From positions 12,292,948 to 12,356,947 of the forward strand of contig JAFMSR010000009.1 in NCBI GenBank assembly GCA_022818135.1: a stretch of 64,000 nt of DNA, given 5' to 3'. The notes beneath the pieces were generated by a model, which saw only the letters and a program-made list of their open reading frames with translations, ran no database searches and had not been told where the DNA came from. Made by a program: the position numbers and the translations under genes. Position 1 is the first letter of the stretch. Every line of letters begins with the position of its first letter. This document shows positions 11,656-23,009 of this stretch, piece by piece. Source of the DNA: Saxidomus purpurata (Eukaryota > Mollusca > Bivalvia > Venerida > Veneridae).

Positions 11656-13656
11656 AGAGCTAAAAATCAGTTGCTAATCAAAGATAAAGATGAATTTTTT
11701 TTTATGATTTGTAAACTCATGCCAATTAAGGCTCATGTACACAAAAGCCAGTACTGGTGTTGTATGATGTTTTGTTAAACAATTTTGGCTTAAAGAGTCC
11801 TTAAATGAAATGTCTACCATCATTTTAAGTATTTTTTATCAAAAATGAACATTTTTTTGTTTTAAAATCAATTAGCTTAATTTAGTCTTTAGGTCAGTCA
11901 CTGCATTATATTATTGATGTTTTTCACAACAATAAACTGATTTAAATGAAAATTCTACCTTAACAGAAAACATGTATCAAAATGGTAAGACCAAATTGAT
12001 CTTTACATTGTCATCTTATCTTAGTTATTTTGTAGAATATGACTTGTGTAAAAAAGTTTTATTGGGGACTTTCTTATTCATTCTGCACCATGATACACAG
12101 TTTATCTCCCACCTAACTCCTTGTTGGAATACAAACAGAGATGACGTGCCTAATTAGTATGTGGAATCAGAATGAGACTGAAGTTTGTGGAAATAACAGC
12201 TTAAGATTTTAAGAGTCAAAATTTGTATTTATCATATATAAATTCATCACTTGCCCAAAACTTTTATCATAATTACACTTTCTCCATATTACAACTGATC
12301 TTCTGTATTCATCAACCAAGCTGTCGATAGTTGTAAGAGCAAGATTTTTATTGATTTATTGGATTGATCAGGCGTTTCTTATCTGCTTATGCTTGAATAA
12401 GCGATTCTGAGCAACATCTGAATGACTATACACAGGTTGAGTATCTGTTTAGTAGAACAGTCTGAATGACATCGACTAGCCTGAATGATGCAGTCGTCAA
12501 AAATAGTAATATACAAAAAGGCAAGGCCACATTGATTTTAAAAATCTTTGTTTGCTATCTCCCGACCCTACTTTTTAAAGAAAAAAAACAACAGTAGTTT
12601 ATGTGATAGTTTCTTACAGAATACTTCTTATGTAAAAATAATACAAATCTGTATAATTTATGATGAATAAAAGTGAAACATACAATTTTAAACTATCATC
12701 TTCATTTGTCTCATCTTCAAATTTCCATTTCGACATTTTAACACAAAATTTGAAATTTAAAAAAAAAAGATTTACGTGCTCCAATAAAAATATTCAGAGA
12801 GTAGCATTTTAACAGGGTCAGGTTTTTTGGCCCCATGGTTTTAAACGAGTAAATGTTTGAAGTTATCCCTTTTTTAGCCTATGTAAATTATGTGACCCCC
12901 TGGGCAGGGTCAAGATTTGAATAACTTGGGTAGAGTTACATTTGGCAATGCTACATGCCAAATATCTAAGATAATAACAATGATGACTTTTACACTAAGA
13001 ACAATGAAGAAACATTGAACAGTAACAAATATATAATCTAATGCTGTCTTTAAGTTTCCAAATATTAATAAATGAAGCACATATTTACCTTTGGTCCAGA
13101 TTTTACTCTTCAGCTCCAACAGGTAGATCAGTGGTTTTCTAACATCTTCTTTCACACTCTATGTCTGCATAAAGAATGAAAATCTTTACAATTCAGGTTC
13201 AGGTGTTTACTCAAATATTACTGTTAGAAGTCAACAATTACAAGAGAATATATCTCACTTCACCCCAGAGACCAAGTAAGTGTTAATCCTTTAACATCAC
13301 TATTATTACAATCCACATTATAACTTGTCCTTTAACCATCAATTTTACCCCTGGGCAGTCATACATAATCCATTTTGCTGTCTGAAATCTGTACACATAC
13401 CATACATTGAGTATTTCACACATTGTTGAAAAGATAAACTGAACATAATACATGTACTTGCAGAAAGTATTAATAACAAACAAACCTTGACCCTGCTGGC
13501 CCCAAGTGAGTCTGCCTTTGCAAAGAGTGCAGATCATGATCAGGCCTATAGTACTGCTGTGTAATGCATTGTTGTTGTGTTGTGTGAACTGTAGTACCAT
13601 AATGTAATACTGTACAGTACAGTATAATATTACTAGATGGTATATTGTTTTTATTA
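11656..13656. other. Non-coding stretch, scattered repeat fragments only
   Basis: No supported gene. Near 11715-11830 is a short relative of the 1351-bp monomer (GCTCATGTACACAAAAGCCA). Near 12820-12935 is a fragment resembling the cores of tandem-core elements (TTTTGGCCCCATGG, ATGTGACCCCCTGGG). Small open frames have no recognisable protein character. Confidence 0.4.
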
Positions 13657-14460
13657 CAAGAGGATCATTGGCCCTATATCGCTCACCTGAGTCAACGGAG
13701 AACATTCTGCAACCTATGATTATAACTGCTTAAATTGTGAAACTAACTCTGAGCAAGACTGTATGTATAGATACATATACTGAAATACACTTTTTTTCAA
13801 GATTTGGATTTTAAATAAATATTTATATATATATATATTATAAAGGGAAATCAGCCCCAACCCATTAGGGTCTAACTTTTTAAGGAATTATATGAGCAAT
13901 TTTGGTACAGGCTCCCCAGATGATAATTTAGTCCAATAAAATTAATATTCTGACTGCTACAATGTAGTTTAAGAGAAAATGATCTTTTGATTTTCTATAA
14001 AGATTATAATGTGTATATAGAGAAAACAGCCCAAACCCCCATTGGGTGCCTTGTTTTTTGAAGGGATCAACATTGATAGGCAGTCCTAAGGTGATCGTAC
14101 TTGCCATATCAAATTCAATACTGACCTGAAGTTTCACAGAATAAGATTTTTTATGTTTCTATAGAGACTATTATAAAGAAAACAGTCCCACCCTATTTTC
14201 TGTGAATAAACTTCATTTTAGCAATTTTGGTAGAGTGATCATTTTTGCCAAACTCAATTCTAATCAGTAGTTTCAGAGTTCTTCAAAAAATTTCCTCTTA
14301 GTTGCCATAGCAACCAGAGATCTGCATTGATCAGAACTCTTTTACATGTAGCACTTTTGGTAGAGGTTCAGCCAAAGAATATCCCTGCCTTGTTTCATTA
14401 ACACTAATCTAGAGGTTTCAGAGGAGATGTCATTTGAAGTAACGCTTAACAAATTGTGGT
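13657..14460 (-). mobile_element. Helentron-like tandem-core element, minus orientation
   Basis: Read on the minus strand, the 3' end is CAGGTGAGCGATATAGGGCC followed by a short hairpin and CTCTTG. This is the same end as the plus-strand elements at 36534, 38645 and 57562. The core has repeated units with CAGCCCCAACCCATTxGGGT-like text (near 13850, 14030 and 14185). The 5' end was not located, so the right boundary is approximate. Confidence 0.6.
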
Positions 14461-16073
14461 AGTGTCTGTCCGTAGTTTGAATCTTCTTCTGTTCTCATGA
14501 TGACATACACTTTCTCAGACAACATAATTGAAAGTCAACAATATATAATCAGTGTCCAGAACAATTATGGCCAATTTCTTTTCTGTGGCTTGAAACTGGT
14601 TTGAAACCTAGATTGAATAAGCCGAGTTTCAATCTAGGATTGAATCCAAGCTAACGCTGATTCCTTTTCTCTGTCAGGGTCAAAACACTGTCTGTTTCTT
14701 TTTTACTGATTTCAATCCTAGTTTGGGGAAAATTGCACGGATGACTTTAACCGTACTGTCAAAGTCGGTCATTATACAAACAGCAGTGACTGAAGGAATA
14801 TAGATTAATTAATAAGTTTATGAAATTATTAAAAATTAGGCAAATAAAAACCTGATGCGCTTAATGTCTCATTTGAGAGAGATATTTTAAAAGTGTGGGT
14901 GATCGAGAGGCAGGCAGATATATTCATTGAAATAAATAGAAGAAAATTGTCATTGGAAAAAATCAGCTTTGACAGTTACTGAAACACACTATGTGTGTGT
15001 CAAAACAAAAATCTTTCTTTTTAGTAGAAATGATAAATTTACCTGTATTGTTTATCCCATATGAGAAAATTTGAAAAGATGTTGTCTTACATGCTAATAT
15101 GAAGCATAATGTTTGACATAAGCTTTTAAATGTGAACAGAAAAAATATATATATATTTCTTCGCTCTTCGCTCGCTCCAAAATTTCTTCAAAACAAAAAA
15201 AATATTAAAATTATATTTTCGCTCGCCTCCAAGATTTTTTCAAGAAATCCCGATGACCAACTTATTAATCTGGTGTGGCCTTAAAATAAAATATTAAACA
15301 CAACCAAATTAGTGTAAATATGCCGCTTCATGAGAAAACTAGACTCGATAAAAAAAGCTCTCAAAATCAATGCAATTTCATATGCAACTTTAAGTAAATG
15401 TTTTTTCTTAAATTTTTAGAACACTATCTGAAAAAGAAAGCTGCCATTCAATATATTTGTTAACATTAAAATCCTTAAAAGACAGTCACAAATATCAAAA
15501 TTACAAAACAGTTGACCATTTACATGTATTTAATAGTGGCAAAGTTAAATGTCGTAACCAATCAGGATCAACATTACGATAGTAGTGAATTTGAAACTTT
15601 CGTAAGTTAAATATTTACACTTTTGACAACAGGCAACTGTAATATTGGTCAGAAGAGTCTGGCAAATAACTGAACATCACTGTTGATATGCTTCCATGGA
15701 AACATTCGATATTTCTTACTGTTAGTCTTCAAAATATACATGGATAATTCATAATTCTTTGACAGACATGCAATGATACATTCTCCATGTACATTATGTG
15801 ACATTCTTGAAATGTATTTATTTATTTATTAATAATATATCACAACTAGTAGTGATTTTTTTTGGGAGGAGTAGGAGTGTGGGTTGTGATCCTGAAGATA
15901 ACTGCTTATGAAAAGGTGGTCGTACAAGTTCAATAACCTATAATATTTTACACAACTTTAAATGTTGTAGTTTGAGCACCAGTGCCGTTTGTAGTTTGAA
16001 AAAAGGGGCTATCCTATATGTACAGCAGGCTGCCACACAATAGTTTGTATATGTAGTAAAAAGAATTAGATGT
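14461..16073. other. Non-coding stretch, no clear feature
   Basis: AT-rich. A segment with partly inverted copies of CCTAGATTGAAT lies at 14605-14715. A CTTCGCTCGCTCCAA-type repeat occurs at about 15160 and 15220. No gene seen. Confidence 0.4.
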
Positions 16074-16163
16074 ACGGCAGGCTGCGACATATCTATTTGT
16101 ATATGTATGTAGTCAAAGGATAATTATTTTGACTAAACAAACTGATATGTCGCAGCCTGCCGT
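16074..16163. repeat. 90-bp inverted repeat with 20-bp perfect arms
   Basis: ACGGCAGGCTGCGACATATC at 16074 is the exact inverse of 16144-16163. An inner pair, AGTCAAA with TTTGACT, extends the fold. A related single arm (CAGGCTGCCACACAAT) sits at 16026. Probably a miniature inverted-repeat element. Confidence 0.75.
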
Positions 16164-17235
16164 TCATGGAATGTGGTACGAATAACCAAAAGGCAGGACT
16201 GGAGATAGTCCAAATAATTGTACTCAACGGGTGAATATTGTTACAATATTTGCTAGGCGCTATCCAGCCTCAGAGACGTAAAAGTGCAGATAACTATAAA
16301 ATGTCTGTATGTAAAATGGGTCTGCGTTTAAAGTCTTATTATTGAGACTAGACTGGAGATTGATGTTCATTTGCGTCTATCAGCAATTAATACACTTTGT
16401 ATAATAAACAACCAACGTCGAACTGAAATCAAGAAAAATGTAGGAATAATTTAATCAGAATTTATATCCGAAATACGCAGACCTATCCGAATATCAAAAC
16501 AACGATTTAGCAAATAATCGTTAGAAATATTTTTTTAACAAACATTACACAGTCGCACTTTATAGCATCCTATTAAATAGATCGAATTGATAAATACCTC
16601 TTTGGGCCTATCAAAACCGCAGCAAACTCATTTATTGACTATGTCTTCCCGCGTATAATAATGAAAAGGGGAGGTAACCGTAATTGCACTTTCCGGCTAA
16701 TCAGGTGCCTACTAAACGACGGTACCGGTATTCTCCGGTACCGGTATCCGCCGGTATCGCCTATTATTGATTTTTCAACAGACTGTTAATCCTTTTAATT
16801 AATCGATAATTGAGAGTGTCGTGTGTTTAACACAAGTTTATAAAGTATAAAACAAAATTTTCGTAAATTTGATATGCTTACTTAAAATGATTAAATATGA
16901 AGCCGTGATATACAAATTAAGATTAAAGATACAATGGTTATTTAAAGGACTAAACTTGGCCGTCTCTTTATGAACCACATCAGCGCAATTCACAATTACA
17001 TGTACTTGAAATCATTTATTGTGATTCAATACGTGACTGCATAATATATTTGGCCCTAATTGTCAATGTTTCAAATAATAGATATGCATGTCTAGATTGC
17101 AAATGCGTAAGTCAAACAAATTAGATGTAATGAATAAATAGTAAACATGAATATTACTGTAATTTAAGTCACCTAAAATTCATAAACTTTAATACCCCAT
17201 GGTTAGACAAACTAGGAGCCCAGAAATGATTCACT
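16164..17235. other. Non-coding stretch, no gene seen
   Basis: Contains a short CGGTACCGGTAT-rich patch at 16720-16765 and otherwise AT-rich unique-looking sequence. Confidence 0.35.
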
Positions 17236-17475
17236 GACATAGCTTTAAGTTACTATACAGCATGCATTCAGCAATCGCCTTATTCTGGTACTGTGTCGTG
17301 CACGACAGGAGCCCGCGTAATGTTTGTGATAGTATTCGACATAGCACCAATTCTGTGCAGCTGTCGTAGCCGCTCACGACCCAAAAAAAAGGCTATTCTC
17401 GCCTCCGCTCACAACCCAAAGTTGGGCTATTCTCGCGTCCGCCCACGACCCAAAATGGGTATAAAATATATATGA
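17236..17475 (+). repeat. Direct repeat copy 1, flanks a LINE relic
   Basis: A ~240-bp stretch from GACATAGCTTTAAGTTAC to CAAAATGGGTATAAAAT is repeated in the same orientation at 19011-19286, with about 90% identity by eye. It has its own short internal unit, CGCTCACGACCCAAA...GGCTATTCTCGCGTC, present twice to four times. Between the two copies lies a degraded LINE reverse-transcriptase tail. Confidence 0.8.
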
Positions 17476-17709
17476 TAATAGACAAATTAGAAGCCAAGAT
17501 ATGGTTCTATGTCGAATTCGACAGTCGCCCAACATTGGATTCTGGTGTTATGAATACACACATTGTCGCAGATCGTTAGAAGCACAGACAGGACAGCTGG
17601 CTGAGATGTACTGCAACATCCATAAATTGGTCTGTTGTCATAATAACAACTCAGTAGTTAAAGGGTCACAATCAGCCACTATCACCTGTACAACAAGCTA
17701 CATATACTG

Positions 17710-18590
17710 GTATTGAACTATCTTCAAACCTCTCATGGACACATCATATAAATAGAATTACCAGCAAAGCTAGCAAAAAACCTTGGATTCCTGAAGAGAA
17801 ACTTCCATTCAGCAAAACCAGAAACAAAAGCAGCAGCATACAAATCAATCGTCAGACCTACTCTAGAATACAGTTAATCAGTTTGGGACCCTTACCATGA
17901 GAATGATATACAGAAACTTAACAACGTTCTAAGAAGAGCTGCACGTTTTGTAACCAACAACTACTCCAATGCTCCTGGAACAGTAACAGACAGCCTGAAC
18001 CTGTTACAGTGGGAATCCCTAGAGTGAAGAAGACAGAACAGCCGTCTCAATCTCTTCTATAAGATTCATTATGGGCTAGTTGATATAACACAGTCGCAAT
18101 ACATGACTCTTTACACTAGACACTCAAGACATTTCCATCATCTAGCTTATCAAATCCAACATACACCTTCAGACTGTATGACGATCTTATTTTTCCTACG
18201 TACAATAGTTGAATGGAACTCTCTGCCGGACTATTGTAGTCAGTGCTGACGCTGCTGCTGCATTCAGGGCAGCACTTGCTACATTGCCACACATACCTTA
18301 GACAGTACAGAGCTTTTATCTTTTTAACTGCACTAACATTCTTGTTTTCTTCACCACACATACATACAATTGTAGATTTGCACTATTGTAGGTATTTTAA
18401 GGCTGAGCTAGGCTTTTTGCACCTTTTAACCACATTGCCAAAAACCTTCTGGGTGGACTGAGTAACCTAGGAGATTTGGCAATCTTTTAACTTTTTCTTC
18501 CCCCCCCCCCCCCTTTCCAAAGCATGGCCATAATTGTCAGTTATGACGGTTAGCCATTATCAAAGATGATGATGAAGGTTAAATACAAAG
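17710..18590 (+). mobile_element. Degenerate non-LTR retrotransposon, reverse transcriptase C-terminus and 3' tail
   Basis: Conceptual translation on + shows the known C-terminal block of CR1/L2-like non-LTR retrotransposons: LGFLKRN, then IVRPTLEY, VWDPY, LRRAARFVTNNY, LQWESLE, LFYKIHYGLVDI and WNSLPDY, in that order and spacing, from about 17725 to 18235. The frame is broken by at least one frameshift near 17775 and by in-frame stops near 17877 and 18027. A C14 run lies at 18500-18513. The region ends with a GATGATGATGAAGG tail near 18565-18590, of the kind found at the 3' ends of such elements. It is dead and truncated at the 5' end. Confidence 0.8.
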
Positions 18591-19010
18591 GTCTAAGAAT
18601 CGTTCCACATGCATATTGTGTAATTTGTACTTTTGCTATGTAATTACTGCTATTCAGACGAATGAGGCAATAATTATCAAACAAAAACATGTATGTAATT
18701 ATGTATGTATTAAAATACAAATATATATTGTATCAATTACTAATTACAAGGTGCATCTGTGTTTGTTTGCTTAATTAACAGATTTAATTACTATGTAGAT
18801 AAGTTGATTATTAGTAAACATTTCTCAATGTCGCAATGCCTTTACTTTAAAATTCCCATCTGCTATTCATTCTTGAAATAACGTAACCCTAAAATACTGC
18901 CTTGTTGGTTAATCTCATTACGGGTTTTTTTAAAGTACTTCAGAAACCCAAATATGGTTGTTTGGTGCATACGTCTGTGACCTTAATATAGGTTGTACAA
19001 TATTACGTTC
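18591..19010. other. Spacer, no feature seen
   Basis: AT-rich sequence with no coding or repeat signal that could be supported. Confidence 0.35.
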
Positions 19011-19286
19011 GACATAACTTTAAGTTACATATAAGACATGCATTCAGCAATCGCCTTATTCTGGTACTGTGTCGTGCACGACAGTAGCCCGCATAATGTT
19101 TGTGATAGTATTCGACATAGCACCAATTCTGGGCAGCTGTCGTAGCCGCTCACGACCCAAAAGATAGGCTATTCTCGCGTCCGCTCACAACCCAAAGTTG
19201 GGCTATTCTCGCGTCCGCTCATGACCTAAATTTTGGGCTATTTTCGCGTCCGCTCACGACTCAAAATGGGTATAAAATGTATATGC
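19011..19286 (+). repeat. Direct repeat copy 2
   Basis: Second copy of the repeat at 17236-17475. It holds one more internal unit (GACCTAAATTTTGGGCTATTTTCGCG) than the first copy. Confidence 0.8.
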
Positions 19287-19317
19287 TTATGCAGTCAGAA
19301 GGCACCATTTGTCCTTA

Positions 19318-19392
19318 GAGGATGAGAAAACGGGGACGCGAACCCATGGCCAGCGATTGCTCTCTCGACTAGCTGAGCGAACCGGTCGCTTA
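19318..19392 (-). repeat. tRNA-like SINE head (minus strand)
   Basis: On the minus strand the order is GTTCGCTCAGCTAGTCGAGAG (A-box-like) and GGGTTCGCGTCCCC (B-box-like), about 40 bases apart as in a tRNA. The outer ends do not form a convincing acceptor stem, so this is a tRNA-derived SINE head or a tRNA pseudogene rather than a working tRNA. Confidence 0.6.
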
Positions 19393-19481
19393 CATAATTT
19401 TACTCCCCAATTTTGACGCAGTCAATACCGTGACATGTGCACCAGGAAAACAAACTGAATCCTTGTTTTTCTTATCGTTAT

Positions 19482-19523
19482 CACGGTCTTTCAAATAGAT
19501 CCAGTACTATTTGAAAGACCTTG
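19482..19523. mobile_element. 42-bp palindromic mini-element with 7-bp flanking repeat
   Basis: It begins CACGGTCTTTCAAATAG and ends ACTATTTGAAAGACCTTG, inverses of each other except for one base, with a 7-base centre. The flanks are TCGTTAT (19475-19481) and TCATTAT (19524-19530), a 7-bp duplication with one difference. The same terminal repeat forms the 36-bp palindrome at 31943. Confidence 0.65.
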
Positions 19524-20039
19524 TCATTATGTTCTACTTACAAAATTATCAATCTGAATGACGAATGTAAAGCTGTTTCACATTTCTGTTATCATTGATA
19601 TGAATGTTGGAGAATTATTTCCAATCTCTATTCTGCAACACTCGTCCTAGTGTGGATGGATTGGAAAGGAATGACACCTTTGCGTAGTTTTACATATTTT
19701 TTCTTCTATGCGTGATGCTGTGTATGAGTGATTAATCTTAATTTACAATGAAACGGAAACAAATATTTTAGCAAAAGATAGCAAATCTGGAATACGTGTA
19801 ACTTATAGGCCTACTAACTCCCTGCACTGAATGAAGGTTACTAATTAAAAGTATACTGTAAGCCAATGCTATTTTTTGAATTCCAGGTGGTCAGTGCTAA
19901 TATCCCCTCTTCCCCACCCGATTCCCTAAAGTGGTTTTAGAAGCACAAAATCTCATCTTAAAAATTAATACAGTGTGTTGCGTGACGTTGGGGAGAGATG
20001 GTCGCCATGCATTCCTTCTCTCGTGGTTTGGATGCACGC

Positions 20040-20265
20040 GCCACCGGCTAATACGTATCACGGTTTATGAAATTTGGCAAGGATGCTCCTTGCATGAAGC
20101 TCTACTACAACTGTTAAAGATTTCCATTGTATGCAGAACTCTGGTTGCTATGGCAACAAATAGGAAAAACTTTTAAAATCTTCTTTTCTGAAACAACAAG
20201 TCATAAGCTTAGATATTTAGCATTTTGCATTGCCTAGTGGAGATTTTTCTTTTCTCTCTGAAAAA
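20040..20265 (+). repeat. Fragment of a Helentron-like tandem-core repeat
   Basis: Carries the typical core text: AAATTTGGCAAGGATGCTCC, GCAGAACTCTGGTTGCTATGGC, then TTCTGAAACAACAAG and TTAGATATTTAGC. This is shared with the full elements at 20910, 36534 and 38645. Neither end is present. Confidence 0.65.
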
Positions 20266-20909
20266 TTGCCATTGTTAAGCACCTGCGTGTAATTTAGTAA
20301 ATTACAGGTACCATCTCACTCTCCTCCCTAAATGAGAACTCACGAGTGTCCGTAACACATCTGAAAAAAATACAAAAAAACATGCCTATCCAGTTAGCCA
20401 GATTCGTGTGCCTTGTCAACTTAAAACGCCCGTATCTCTTTTAAAACGAAATATTACAAGGAGATACTTGGCAGACTTAAAGAGAAATGGTTGAAGTTTG
20501 TTCTCGGTTGTTCAATTTTTGTGTATGTCGGAGCACGGACCGATATATATTAACACTTACAATTAATGCCGAATGTAAAAACACTCGAATTTTGGCAAAA
20601 CTTTCGTATTTACCGAGGATTTTCTCCTCAAATGCGGGTACATAACTGCACGTGCTGATTCCTCGAACTATGCTGAAACAATATATACTGGCCGTTTCTC
20701 ACAAACTGAAAAGGTTACAACATTTTATACAAATACCTACTCTGCGTAAAAGCACGCATTTGAATCTTGAACCGCAGTCAACGCCGTGAACCGCTGTCAA
20801 CGCCGGAGGTTGTACACTGTGTAATATGAACATGAAAATGGATTTGAACGCATACCCAGTACCTGACAAAGATATTTTGGGAAAAAAACGTTTCTAACTG
20901 ATTTTTATA
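20266..20909. other. Spacer, no feature seen
   Basis: No gene. A short direct repeat, GAACCGC(A/T)GTCAACGCCG, occurs twice at 20769-20810. Confidence 0.35.
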
Positions 20910-21833
20910 AGCTCATCCGGCACTGTGTGCCAGGATGAGCTTTTTCTGATGGATGAGTGTCCGTCGTCCGTCAACATTTCGCTTCAAAAGACATTTCCTC
21001 TCAAACCACTGGGCCAATGTTGATGAAATTTGGCAGGGAAGCTCTACTAAAATTGTTAAAAGAATTTCATTGCATGCAGAACTCTGGTTGCTATGGCATT
21101 GCCTAGTGGACCACTATCAAGATTGTTCAAATTATGAATCCTAGGTCAAAGTTGACCCCGACCGAGGGGGACACTTGATTTCACATCGGCTTATATAGGA
21201 ATTTGTATTTACTCCTGTACTCTGAAACTGCAAGGCATATTTGGCATGTAGCATTGCCAAGAGGACCTCTGCCAAAATTATTCAAATCAATACCCCTGGG
21301 TCAAAATTGACCCGCCTTGGGGTCACTTGATTTTATATAGGAAAAACCTCAAAAATAATTTTCTCCAAAACCAAAAGTCATAGAGCTAAGATATTTAGTA
21401 TACAACATTGTGTAGTAGACCTCTACCAAGTTTGTTCAAATTATGTTCCTGGGCATAATATTGGCCCCGCCCAATATGGTCCCGCCCAGGGTGTCACCAT
21501 ATATAGGAAAATCTTTAGAAATATTCTTCTCCTAAACTGCAGGGTATATAGCTTAGATACTTAGCGTGTAACAGTTTCTAGTGAACCTCTTTAAAGTTGT
21601 TCAAATCATGATCCGGGGGTCAAAATTGACCATGCCTCGAGGGTCACTTGGTATAGGGAAAACTTTTAAAATCTCCTTTTCCAAAACAACAAGGATCAGG
21701 GCTTAGATATTTGGTATGTGACATTGTCTAGTGGTCCTCTACCAACTGATACAAATCACGCCCCGAGGGTCAAAATTAACCACTTCCTCAGGTAAGTGCA
21801 CTGGTACTCAGGTGAGCGATATAAGGCCACCCT
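20910..21833 (+). mobile_element. Helentron-like non-autonomous element with ~190-bp tandem core
   Basis: The 5' end folds into a hairpin (AGCTCATCCGGCAC / GTGCCAGGATGAGCT) and the 3' end is CAGGTGAGCGATATAAGGCC. The core is four or so diverged ~190-bp units. Each has CTAGTGGACCTCTACCAA, TCAAATxATG, GGGTCAAAATTGACC and TATAGGAAAAxCTTTxAAAAT in the same order. The shape (5' end partly inverse to a site just inside the 3' hairpin, flanked by T runs, tandem core) fits non-autonomous Helentrons (HINE). The 3' hairpin is mutated here. Confidence 0.7.
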
Positions 21834-22884
21834 GTGTATTAGAAATATAAAAAACTCACCATTCCCTACCATTAACATTTGCATATTAATTATATGTTTA
21901 AAAAAAAGTGTTCAATTTTCAGAGAAATGCTACGCTCCGGCGTTAAAAAGGGGCCCGGCAGAAAACAATAAATTCATTCACATATTTAGAACGATACCCG
22001 TAGCTAAGTTTATTTTTTGTATTATTTCCTCATTCCGTTATAAATGAACTCTTGAATGTAGTAGGCTAATCGAAGTAGTTGTCAAATTTGGGTTTTATGT
22101 AAAAATGTTTTTATACTGACTGTTAAAGAGGCACAGACGGTAAATACTTTTAAGTTAAAAATACTATAAGGGAAGCCTAAAACTTATTAGAAGTCAAAAG
22201 GTGAGGGGAGTGGAGTACGGACCGTCAAAACTAGTATACCAGGTATCAGGTTCTTTTTTTCACAAGAGCTTGCAACGAGGGGAGTTGGTCGGTGGCACGG
22301 TTACGGTGTATAATGCGATAATAATGTTTCTTGAAATTCAAAACTGTTGCAGATGCATTTGTTTGCATGCACATAGAAAAAAAACGATGTTGTTATTTCA
22401 AGTTTTGATACATCAAATACAGATGCGAAAACATTTTGCAAACGGAAGGTGATTGGTGAAAAATTGCCTGACTAGAAGAGTTAATTTCCTGTGGTACAAT
22501 TGTGTTGTTGTTCACATGATATAGAACATAATGATTATATCTTATTGTTTACTTTTCACCACATCTTGTTCATCCCTTTTACATTAAAAATAGTGTTATC
22601 TGCAGGGTCAAAAAGGGACATGGCGTTTCTGGCCAGAAGGAGCACTTTTGACGCGCTATTGTCTGTAAAAGGAGCACTTTCTTGTATTGGGAAGTAAGGG
22701 CACTGTAGATACAAACTTTATAATAACTAACCTTAGTTATTTTATTCTCTTATTATATTTAGAGCTAGTAACAGAACTATGATAGTCTTTTAGCACAAGT
22801 AAGGAACAATAAATAATTGTTGATGTTTACTTCATAATATGTACCATGAATATCAAACAGTTTATTTCAATCATGACAACTATG
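21834..22884. other. Non-coding stretch, no gene supported
   Basis: Several short open frames (for example 22201-22452 and 22491-22697) show no recognisable domain, start context or splice structure. No repeat end was identified. Confidence 0.35.
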
Positions 22885-22978
22885 ATTCATACCGATAATC
22901 AAGATTTGGAACTTAACTGTCATGTTTCAATCATTATGTAGTCAATCATGAAAAAAAACATGATAAATGTGACACTCA
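22885..22978 (+). repeat. Direct repeat copy 1, upstream of the TRIM-like relic
   Basis: GATAATCAAGATTTGxAACTTAACTGTC, then GTCAATCATGAAAAA and ACATGATAAATGTGA, recur at 26516-26600 in the same orientation. They could be intron sequence kept from a local tandem duplication of a TRIM-like gene. Confidence 0.7.
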
Positions 22979-23009
22979 TTGACAATCAGGCAATTTTCCA
23001 AAATATTGC

